The notes beneath the pieces were generated by a model. That model worked only from the letters and a program-made list of their open reading frames with translations, was not told the DNA's origin and searched no databases. From an uncultured Lentisphaerota bacterium (GTDB lineage: Bacteria; Verrucomicrobiota; Lentisphaeria; Victivallales; GWF2-50-93): a DNA stretch of 59,226 nucleotides. The stretch lies in the NCBI GenBank assembly GCA_903872565.1, contig CAIQLG010000399.1, forward strand, positions 1 to 59,226, written 5' to 3'. The position numbers were made by a program, and so were the translations under genes. Positions 23,984 to 31,476 of the stretch are shown here, one piece after another; the first letter of the stretch is position 1, and each line of letters opens with the position of its first letter.

Positions 23984-25567
23984 ATGGCAGATGAAAATAC
24001 CGCGAAACGGCTTCTTGCGCTGGTGCTGGTCTGGTTGCTCGTTGCAGCACTGGCCGCAGTGACATATAAAGTCCTGATAAAGCCCATCCTCAATAAGAAG
24101 AAGGAAGCCAAAACAGGCTCAGAAAGCAAGTATAAATGTGACATAAGCATTGCTGCAGATTCATTTTCAGGATATTCGATACTGCGCTCGGAAAACTTCA
24201 GGGAACTGATGGAAAACGACGGGATAAAGCTTGCCGTGGTTGACGACAAGGCGGATTATTCCGGCAGAGTCAACGCGCTAAGAAAAGGCGATGTCCAGAT
24301 GGCTGTTTTCCCGCTGAACTCGATCATCGAGGCAGCAGCGGAAAATCCCGACTTCCCCGGCACGATTGTGCTAGTGATTGACGAGACCAGGGGTGCCGAT
24401 GCGATAATCGCCAAAAAGGAGAACGTCAAAAGTTTTGAGGATCTCAACTGCGCTGGCGGCGGATTTGTTCTTGTTCCCGAATCGCCCAGCGAATTCCTGG
24501 CAAGGGTTGTAGTTGCAAGCTTCAACCTTCCAAAGCTCCCTGGCAATTGGATGGAAAAATGCGACAGCGCCTCGGATGTGTTCGAGAAGTTCAAAAATGC
24601 GAAACCCGGAGAAAAAAAGGCGTATGTCATGTGGGAGCCTTATGTTTCAAAGGCTCTCGACAGTTCAGGCGTGATACTTCTTGACAGCTCGAAGCTGCGC
24701 GGATACATAGTTGATGTCCTGGTGGTGCAGAGAGACTTTCTCCTTAAAAACGAGGATATCGTCAAAAAAGTGGTGGAGGCATATCTTCGGGCGGCATTTT
24801 CATATATGCGTAATCCGAAGGATATGATAACCCTTCTGATCGAGGATGCCAGGGCAGGCGGCGAATCGCTGACCGAACAGCAGGCCGAAAGGATAAACCA
24901 GGGAGTGCAGTGGAAAAACACGCTTGAAAACTATGGCTGTATGGGAATCGCTGAAAACCAGGGAGACAAAAAGGTCCAGCATATCGAGGATATGATGAGC
25001 AATATCGCGGAAATACTTCTCAAGACGGGAGCCGTCAAGGAAATTCCACTTGGAGGAAAGCTCAACACACTCTTCTACAGCAAGATACTCGCCACCCTTC
25101 ACAGGGAGAACTTCCACCCCGGGAAAAAAATCAACATTATCGAGGGCGCAGGCATCGGGACGGAAGATCTCGAATCTGTCAGATCCGACAAGAAGCTCGT
25201 TCCGCTCGGCGACAGCCAGTGGGAGCGCCTAATACGGGTGGGAACTATGAACATCAAGCCTATTTCCTTCGCACGAGGTACGGACCGCCTCAATATTCAG
25301 AGCACACGTGACCTCGAGCTTCTCGCGAAAACGCTGAGCAATTTCCCGGACTATTATCTCTCGGTCACAGGCCATACCAGGGCGGAAGGGGATTCCGAGG
25401 AGAACAGACAACTCGCCCAGAAACGGTCGGAGTCTGCGGCAAAATATCTGATATCACAGGGGATTGACGAGGCACGGATAAGGGCGAAGGCCTCAACTGG
25501 GAGCAACAATCAGGATGAATCGGATTCGCAGTCCGTCTCGTTTGTCGTAATGCAAATGCCGTTTTAG
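23984..25567 (+). CDS. membrane-anchored substrate-binding/OmpA fusion protein
   Basis: The product has 527 residues. One N-terminal helix (LLALVLVWLLVAALAAVTY, ~10-28) anchors it. Residues ~50-320 are again an NMT1/SsuA-like ligand-binding fold (DISIAADSFSGYSIL ... VNALRKGDVQMAVFPLN ... KSFEDLNCAGGGFVLVPESPSEF ... YVMWEPYVSKALDSSG). The C-terminal ~110 residues are OmpA-like (YYLSVTGHTRAEGDSEENRQLAQKRSESA). The Asp of the usual GHTD, which in OmpA contacts diaminopimelate, is Arg here, while the later Arg is kept; peptidoglycan binding may be changed. The paralog at 21174 is secreted and keeps the Asp. Confidence 0.8.
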   Translation: MADENTAKRLLALVLVWLLVAALAAVTYKVLIKPILNKKKEAKTGSESKYKCDISIAADSFSGYSILRSENFRELMENDGIKLAVVDDKADYSGRVNALRKGDVQMAVFPLNSIIEAAAENPDFPGTIVLVIDETRGADAIIAKKENVKSFEDLNCAGGGFVLVPESPSEFLARVVVASFNLPKLPGNWMEKCDSASDVFEKFKNAKPGEKKAYVMWEPYVSKALDSSGVILLDSSKLRGYIVDVLVVQRDFLLKNEDIVKKVVEAYLRAAFSYMRNPKDMITLLIEDARAGGESLTEQQAERINQGVQWKNTLENYGCMGIAENQGDKKVQHIEDMMSNIAEILLKTGAVKEIPLGGKLNTLFYSKILATLHRENFHPGKKINIIEGAGIGTEDLESVRSDKKLVPLGDSQWERLIRVGTMNIKPISFARGTDRLNIQSTRDLELLAKTLSNFPDYYLSVTGHTRAEGDSEENRQLAQKRSESAAKYLISQGIDEARIRAKASTGSNNQDESDSQSVSFVVMQMPF

Positions 25568-25597
25568 GGCAAATTTTCTAAGAATTTGTGCAAATTC

Positions 25598-25668
25598 GTG
25601 TGATGTGTAAGTTTTTATTGGAAATTTTACTGTACAACTAATGCAACAACAAAGACTGACGTGTTACC
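25598..25668. repeat. longer interspersed repeat, hairpin-free copy
   Basis: This stretch matches 35235-35349 on both sides: TGTGATGTGT...TTTTTATTGG and ATTTTACTG on the left, and CAACTAATGCAACAACAAAG and on to GTGTTACC on the right (33 of 34 bases). It lacks the hairpin in the middle. Where that copy reads TGTA-[GCC...GGC]-TACA, this one reads TGTACA. It therefore looks like an unoccupied site for the hairpin element. The 188-bp gap holds no gene. Confidence 0.8.
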
Positions 25669-25755
25669 AAATTAGTTAATTTAGTGGATGCATCTGCAAT
25701 AATGTGCCTCTGTTGTTAATTTTTAAATCTGAAATTCCAAATCTGAGATCAAATT

Positions 25756-26598
25756 ATGATTCCGCTTCCGGACAAGAAAGAATTTCGCAGACGTGTGCTG
25801 TGGAGGGTTTTTTCAAGTCCCATGAATCTTATTCCCATGACCTTTGGAGCGACAGTGATTCTTGCGGCCTGGGCGCTGGCTCTTCAGGGTGCCGGCATCT
25901 GGTTCTTCGTGGGCGTCTGCAGCATGCTGGCCGCCCTCGGCATCTCATTGTCAAGGCTGATATTGAGCAGTGAGACGGAGGGGAAGAAGGTACTCGAAAA
26001 AATGCGGCGCGAAGTCATTGAATCGCAGGAGACTTCACTTGATGTTTTGGAAAAGGAACTCGAAATGGACGATGATCCGAGGACTGAAACCTGCCTGAGG
26101 GATCTGCGCACGCTCACTCGCCAGTTCAGGGAGGAAAGCGACCTCATATATTCGAGGAAATCTAGACTGGACGTCTATTCCTCGATGGAAATCTCGTCCA
26201 AGGTCGAGGAACTCTTCAACAACAGCGTGGAGTTTCTGAAAAAAACAATGGAGCTATGGAATACGGCAAACCAGCTCGAATCTCCGAGCGCCAGAGCTCC
26301 TCTTATGAAAATCAGGGAGAAACTGATCCAGGATGTGGGAAAAAGCATCGAGCAGATCAGCAAGAGCCTCGCCGAAATTCAGCAGATAAACTCGGGAATG
26401 CTCGACACAAAATCCGATCTCGACCGCATAAGGATGGAACTCGAACAGCAGGTCAACAGCGTCAGAAAAATATCCGGCGACATAGAGGAGTTTGACAGAA
26501 AATCCCTTTCGGACGCGGGAAAAGATCTGCAAAAGAGCCCCCTCGCGGAATCCCCGCAGAAGGTAAATGAAAATTTAGACAGGCCTGAAATGCAGTAG
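25756..26598 (+). CDS. two-helix membrane protein with long coiled coil
   Basis: The product has 280 residues. Two membrane helices (~25-44, LIPMTFGATVILAAWALAL, and ~48-68, IWFFVGVCSMLAALGISLS) form a hairpin. About 200 residues of charged, heptad-like helix follow (LEKMRREVIESQETSLDVLEKELE ... LEQQVNSVRKISGDIEEF). The overall plan is similar to XpaC-type or PspA-like membrane-stress proteins, but I see no diagnostic motif, so no family is named. It begins 188 bases after the fusion-protein gene, beyond the hairpin-free repeat, and probably belongs to the same functional cluster. Its stop is 15 bases from the convergent L,D-transpeptidase. Confidence 0.7.
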   Translation: MIPLPDKKEFRRRVLWRVFSSPMNLIPMTFGATVILAAWALALQGAGIWFFVGVCSMLAALGISLSRLILSSETEGKKVLEKMRREVIESQETSLDVLEKELEMDDDPRTETCLRDLRTLTRQFREESDLIYSRKSRLDVYSSMEISSKVEELFNNSVEFLKKTMELWNTANQLESPSARAPLMKIREKLIQDVGKSIEQISKSLAEIQQINSGMLDTKSDLDRIRMELEQQVNSVRKISGDIEEFDRKSLSDAGKDLQKSPLAESPQKVNENLDRPEMQ

Positions 26599-26613
26599 AG
26601 AAGTTTTTTATTT

Positions 26614-27375
26614 TCATTTATTTAAAGGAAAAGTCCCGATTTCACTGCGTAACTTCCCATAGAGTTGGTCTATCCAATTCGGAAGCTGAGCTTTTATCTC
26701 TTCTGGGATTTGTTCTTTTCTGAAGTCAACTGGGCAGATTACGACTTTTGTCTTGTCAAGGCCGGTGTTTTCGGAAAGTACGAAAAGTTCCTCGATTGGT
26801 TCATCGCCGATTGAGACACAGCCGATCGAGGCGGCCTTTCCATGGATGAAAATGTCCCTGCCCGGATTGTCACGTCCATCAGCCTTGGCCTTTTCGAGAT
26901 CAAAATTGTTCGGATAGTTGATTCTCATCGAAAGATGATAGCGGCTGTTGGGATTCAAAGACGTGATTTTGTATATTCCTTCTGGTATCTGGAAGTCTCC
27001 CTCGTACAGTTTCGGTCCAAGTTTGCCGCTTGAAGCGCGTAAAGGATATGACTTGATAAAAACAGGAGTCTTATCCTTGTTGGCGGCATAGACCTGCAAT
27101 TCACGGTCTTTCTTTATCACCAGCAAGATGAGACTGTCAGGCGGATAATTGACACTTGCTTTTTGAAAATATGGTAGAATCCGTTTTTTCGCGGGTTCCC
27201 CATATTCCGCAATAACGCCTCCAACTGTGCCTTCTCTTCTCATAATATTTACAACCCAGGGAAAATTCTTGCCAAAAAATATCTTTACCTTAGTTCTATT
27301 GATGAACAAAACAATTGCAATCGCAAGTAGGGCGAGGAGAATATGAAGCAGTTTTATTTTATTTTTTATGATCAA
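26614..27375 (-). CDS. YkuD-family L,D-transpeptidase
   Basis: The product has 253 residues. An N-terminal membrane helix (LLHILLALLAIAIVLFI) places it in the periplasm. The YkuD catalytic signature is IFIHGKAASIGCVSIGD near residue 170, with the His, Ser and nucleophilic Cys all present. Preceding strands (LQVYAANKDKTPVFIKSYPLRAS ... GIYKITSLNPNSRYHLSMRINYP) fit the fold. Such enzymes make 3-3 peptidoglycan crosslinks or attach proteins to the wall. The start is a TTG four bases after the stop of the 1081-residue protein, so translation is probably coupled; no ATG exists before the helix. Confidence 0.88.
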   Translation of the reverse strand: MIIKNKIKLLHILLALLAIAIVLFINRTKVKIFFGKNFPWVVNIMRREGTVGGVIAEYGEPAKKRILPYFQKASVNYPPDSLILLVIKKDRELQVYAANKDKTPVFIKSYPLRASSGKLGPKLYEGDFQIPEGIYKITSLNPNSRYHLSMRINYPNNFDLEKAKADGRDNPGRDIFIHGKAASIGCVSIGDEPIEELFVLSENTGLDKTKVVICPVDFRKEQIPEEIKAQLPNWIDQLYGKLRSEIGTFPLNK

Positions 27376-27378
27376 TTT

Positions 27379-30300
27379 TCAATGATTATCCATTTTAAAT
27401 ATCCATATTTGTCGCTGGTCGACGGCGATGACATATTTCTTATTGCCTATTTCGGCCACCTGTATGAATTCCCTTGGAAGGAAAAGCTCAGTTCCATTGT
27501 GGAAATAAAAAACCTCCTGGGATTTTCCATCGGGAGATATCCGTCCGAAGTAGTCAGCCGACCATAACCAGCCGTCAAGCAAAATATGCGGGGCAATTGC
27601 CCTGTAGGAACATGATCTGGAAGTTTTGAAATTTTTCTTATTCTGCGCCAGAGGAGAAGCATAACTGTTTAACAAATCAGCTTCTCCTTTTGAGATGTCA
27701 TAACTGAATATTTCAAATGAACTGGAGAAAATGATCGTGTCGTCATTTATAGGACTTGCCCATACTGAGGGAAAGTCAAATTGCGTTAATTGTCGCATCT
27801 TATTGTTGTTTATGTCAATAGCCCATAGGCCTTCTACCGGATCGTGGCTATGGCTGAGGCAGGCAAAAATGATCTGATTTCTTCCGGGATCCGCCGTCAA
27901 TGATTGGAACTGCACTGGCGGAGAAAGATCGTCGAATGGTGATATTTTTTCTATTCTCCTGCTGGATGCAAGCAGTTCAAAATTATTTTTATTGAGATCA
28001 TACGCAATCAGGAAACCTTCTTTTTCAGGTTCACCGAGCCCGGCATAGATTTTATTTTTTAACACCGCAATTGACTGGATGTTATTAGAGGGCAGTCCAT
28101 TTATACGTACTTGATCTCCATTTACAGAAAAGATATAAATTCCCATTCCCTTGGTTGCAAGATAATATTCCCCGTCTGAGAAGCATGCGGCATTTCCTTC
28201 CCATTCATTATAATATCTTATGCCGTTTAACGTATGGGAGTTTTTGATGTCCAAATCCAAAATGGACTTGGGACTAAAATTACATGTTCCCGAATTGAGA
28301 TCTAAAGCCACAAGCTGTATGAACAGGGATTTATTATTTTCAGTACCCAATCCAGCGAAATACAATTTGCCGCCAGACAAGACAGGGCATACGATTTTTT
28401 CGATTTCATTTTTCTCGCCCGCCCTAAAAAGGAGTTTCTGTTCAGACCATGGAACTTTAACATTGCTTGGAATAAGATCAGGATTTTTCGAGTATATCCC
28501 AGAACGCAAACTGTCAATATTTTCGTAAAAATATTTTAGATTAGCATCAAGAATATTTGTGTCTGGAGATGCAATGAGGGAATATGAGTCGTCAATAAGT
28601 TTTAACGCTTCAGCCTGATTCTCCTTATATATGCTTGACTCCATTATTGCAATACTTGCCACATAGGCGGAGAAATCTTTCTGTGACTCCATAAAACGAA
28701 ATAGTTCGACCTCCATTTTCCTACGAGCCTTAAAATAATTCCCATCTCCTAAAAGGTCTCTCAGTGCATCTATAATCGCGGCGTAAGTGTATTTCCTGCG
28801 CATTTTATGGCAGTACTTTGGAAGCGAGGCTATCTTATCCTGGATGGAATCCTGGAATGACTGAACTTTCTCTATGATTTCATCGCCTGAAAGATTATTA
28901 TCGAGCAATTCAAGCCAAAGCAGACCATATTCTCCGTATGCCTGGACATCGGGGAATGGATGGGACTGCATTATTTTGAAAAAACGCCCGATGATTTTTA
29001 AATCAGAACTCGTAAGTTGCAAGTGGGAATATTTTAGAATTGAAACGAAAGCCCCTATAATCATGCTTGAGGGATTACTTTCACCTCCATATTTTTCATA
29101 TTTTTTAAATAAATTCAGCCATTTATAGCAAAGTACTTCCATTGTTCCTATGCATATTTCCGAATTTGCCGAAAACAACCTTATATCTTGGAGATTCGCA
29201 CTAATCCAGTTTTCATAATTTGCAAAAGTCTGAATGTTTTTTACAGAAGCAATCCGATTTTCATAATCGAAGCTTATCAGACAGGCATTTATTTTCATTT
29301 GGCAATCATTTAGGAGAGATTTGGTTTTTTCGTTATGCCCAGAGGTTACGGCTGTGGCTGTCTGGAAATATTGTTTCGCAGATCTCCAGCCAAGGATGTC
29401 GTCAATAACCTTTTGCCTTTCAATTGGATTTTCGATTCTCCTAGTCTTTTCCAACAAATTCAACTTGTAGTCGAGACTTCTATCAACAAGTTCAAGGGAA
29501 CGTGCAAAAGTGTCGGAGTTCACTGATATTTCCCGTTTGTATTGGAAGTCGGTATTGGTACCCGCAGTCGAAGGATCAATCAGGAAAAGAGCAACATCCA
29601 TAAGATAAAAAGAAAGAAGTGTCTGGTATTTGCCATTGTCACTGTCGAGTGCGAACGCGCATTCAATTTTACTGAGTGCATTCTCCCATTCCTTATGATT
29701 ATGGAAGAAAACGGCTTCATTATAAAAACGAGCGGCTTCTTTTTTACGGTCGAGAGTCTCGGTTTTCACATTAACTTTTAAAACATCTGCGAATTTAGAT
29801 GCAATCGGATTTGCGAAATTCGCAGGGTTGTAATCTGCGGATTCCGCGGAGACACTTTGATTGTCAGGCAGAAAAAGTGTTGCCTTGGGGCCTTTGCCAT
29901 CTGTGCAGCGTCCGATTTCAAGCTGGAGTAATAGAGTGGATGCCAGGAGTTTGTTTTGGAATTCCATTCCAGGAAGATTCCGTTCCTTGTTCAAGTGTTC
30001 GAGATAGCTTCTTTCAAGGACGGCAATGTCCGGGGAATTTCTGAGCTGTCGCATAAGAAGAATGCCGACGGCATTGCAGAAAGGATCTTTTCCGCGCGGA
30101 AGATCTGCGTTTCGTACGGACAGCAGAGACAAATATTTGAGTTTGCCTTCTGAACTCTTTTTTCGTTTCTCGACTGCTGTTTTTATTGAGTCCGCTGCGA
30201 ATTTCGCAATTTTATCCATGTCCGTTTCGGGAAGTGCAGAATCCCAATACCTGACCCCACTTTCGGCATCGAATACGATCAGGCCAATGGGAATATTTTT

Positions 30301-30624
30301 TTCATCTGACTGGATTACGGCAAAAAGATCGGTTTTGAGTATTTTCCCAAGTGAAAGAATCTGAGTCTCGTTAATGGAAGAGGCAGATATTTTCTGTTCA
30401 TCAAATACCTTGTCTATTTCTGATCGTTCAAGGAGCTCGATGTCTTTCACCGCAGAAAGTGAGGCAACGATCAGATCTTCGACTGTAGTTTTGGGATCGG
30501 AAACTATTGCGATCCGCGTTGCCCCATAGGTGGATTGGGAAAATAGGAAAAGGAAGAGAGTAAAAGACTTAAAGGACATAAGAGACAAAAAGGATGGGAA
30601 ATAGGAGTAAATTTTATTTGTCAT
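27379..30624 (-). CDS. large secreted CsgG-like/TPR/propeller protein
   Basis: The product has 1081 residues. After an export signal (LFLFLFSQSTYGA, cut near residue 34) come two CsgG-like pieces: ATRIAIVSD ... DIELLERSEIDKVFDEQKIS and DIAVLERSYLEHLNKERNL. CsgG-like domains occur in lipoprotein assembly factors. Residues ~290-720 are helical, TPR-like at first (ARFYNEAVFFHNHKEWENALSKIECAF). The last ~350 look like a beta-propeller (VCPVLSGGKLYFAGL, IQSIAVLKNKIYAGLGEP, IIFACLSHSHDPVEGLWAIDI). It sits upstream of an L,D-transpeptidase, which suggests an envelope role. The start ATG overlaps the previous gene by 11 bases; Met16 is an alternative. Confidence 0.75.
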   Translation of the reverse strand: MTNKIYSYFPSFLSLMSFKSFTLFLFLFSQSTYGATRIAIVSDPKTTVEDLIVASLSAVKDIELLERSEIDKVFDEQKISASSINETQILSLGKILKTDLFAVIQSDEKNIPIGLIVFDAESGVRYWDSALPETDMDKIAKFAADSIKTAVEKRKKSSEGKLKYLSLLSVRNADLPRGKDPFCNAVGILLMRQLRNSPDIAVLERSYLEHLNKERNLPGMEFQNKLLASTLLLQLEIGRCTDGKGPKATLFLPDNQSVSAESADYNPANFANPIASKFADVLKVNVKTETLDRKKEAARFYNEAVFFHNHKEWENALSKIECAFALDSDNGKYQTLLSFYLMDVALFLIDPSTAGTNTDFQYKREISVNSDTFARSLELVDRSLDYKLNLLEKTRRIENPIERQKVIDDILGWRSAKQYFQTATAVTSGHNEKTKSLLNDCQMKINACLISFDYENRIASVKNIQTFANYENWISANLQDIRLFSANSEICIGTMEVLCYKWLNLFKKYEKYGGESNPSSMIIGAFVSILKYSHLQLTSSDLKIIGRFFKIMQSHPFPDVQAYGEYGLLWLELLDNNLSGDEIIEKVQSFQDSIQDKIASLPKYCHKMRRKYTYAAIIDALRDLLGDGNYFKARRKMEVELFRFMESQKDFSAYVASIAIMESSIYKENQAEALKLIDDSYSLIASPDTNILDANLKYFYENIDSLRSGIYSKNPDLIPSNVKVPWSEQKLLFRAGEKNEIEKIVCPVLSGGKLYFAGLGTENNKSLFIQLVALDLNSGTCNFSPKSILDLDIKNSHTLNGIRYYNEWEGNAACFSDGEYYLATKGMGIYIFSVNGDQVRINGLPSNNIQSIAVLKNKIYAGLGEPEKEGFLIAYDLNKNNFELLASSRRIEKISPFDDLSPPVQFQSLTADPGRNQIIFACLSHSHDPVEGLWAIDINNNKMRQLTQFDFPSVWASPINDDTIIFSSSFEIFSYDISKGEADLLNSYASPLAQNKKNFKTSRSCSYRAIAPHILLDGWLWSADYFGRISPDGKSQEVFYFHNGTELFLPREFIQVAEIGNKKYVIAVDQRQIWIFKMDNH

Positions 30625-31180
30625 TGTTTTGCCTATATCTTTCTTCGAGCCTTGCGCGTGTCATGCGTTCACGGAGACCACCTTCGGAGACAAAGCTTAT
30701 TTCAAGTTTCCTCAGTTGCTGATCGAGTAGATAGTTTGTAACCTTGATTAATCCGATAATAACGTTCGCACAGATCGCAGGATCTTTGTGTTCGATTCCA
30801 TTTCTGAAAGTTTCGTAGTTTGAGTCTGGAATGCGATTCAGTTCACGTAGGCGTTTCGCGTAAGCGTGTTCTTTGTTCCATTCATCAATTTTTCTGATTC
30901 TTATAAAATCGCGGTAATCCGTGAGGAGTTCCTCCAGACTTGCACGGGCGACATTGGTAAGTTTTACTTCAGTTTCCTTCGATGTTCCGGAAGCCATACT
31001 CCCTTCTACTATGTTCTGTTTGCCAGAACGTGCCGCCTGTATCATTTGATCATTGGTGCGATCTTTTCTATCAAGGAACCGTTTGCAGAAATAGACAGTG
31101 GCATCGTACACAATTTCCGCCTTCTGATATGAAAGGAGTTTTTGGTAGCCGCCGTGAGGCGGAATGAAACCTTCGGGCAT
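30614..31180 (-). CDS. four-helix-bundle 'suffix' protein (IVP-related)
   Basis: The product has 188 residues. The opening FIPPHGGYQKLLSYQKAEIVYDATVYF and the RTNDQMIQAARSGKQNIVEG ... ASLEELLTDYRDF segment match the family related to the protein encoded inside 23S rRNA intervening sequences. It has an added C-terminal part that ends with Arg-rich helices (GGLRERMTRARLEERYRQ). Function is unknown; structures of relatives are pentamers of four-helix bundles. AAGGAAC lies upstream of the ATG. Low-complexity 'AAAGGACTAAAAG' repeats flank it on both sides, as if the gene moves or was copied with them. Confidence 0.88.
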   Translation of the reverse strand: MPEGFIPPHGGYQKLLSYQKAEIVYDATVYFCKRFLDRKDRTNDQMIQAARSGKQNIVEGSMASGTSKETEVKLTNVARASLEELLTDYRDFIRIRKIDEWNKEHAYAKRLRELNRIPDSNYETFRNGIEHKDPAICANVIIGLIKVTNYLLDQQLRKLEISFVSEGGLRERMTRARLEERYRQNNDK

Positions 31181-31199
31181 AAAATTTGTTCCTTTATTT

Positions 31200-31301
31200 A
31201 AAAAGACACAAAGGACTAAAAGGTCATAAAAGATACAGAAAGCGATTTTATTGCAACTTCCATTTTAGTCGTTCATGTCTTTTTAGTCCTTTTTCTTTGA
31301 G
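31200..31301. repeat. inverted 'AAAGGACTAAAA' repeats upstream of the four-helix gene
   Basis: The left arm AAAGGACTAAAAGGTCAT (31211-31228) is the imperfect reverse complement of GTCTTTTTAGTCCTTT (31277-31292). The same vocabulary (AAAGACTTAAAGGACATAAGAG) appears on the other side of the gene at 30563-30585, inside the start of the 1081-residue ORF. The remaining part of the 296-bp gap 31181-31476 is AT-rich and should contain the ABC exporter promoter. Confidence 0.55.
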
Positions 31302-31476
31302 ATACTACTGACTGTCTAATCTAAAAATCTTTCGGGCTGTTCGATCTTTTTCGACAAATTCCATTTTCAGATGGTTTATTTCTGGAATTACACCCTATTT
31401 TAATATAACAGCATTTGTGGATATTCACAGAATCTCATTTTATTGGTGAATATTTACCTTGTAATAAATTAGGGCA

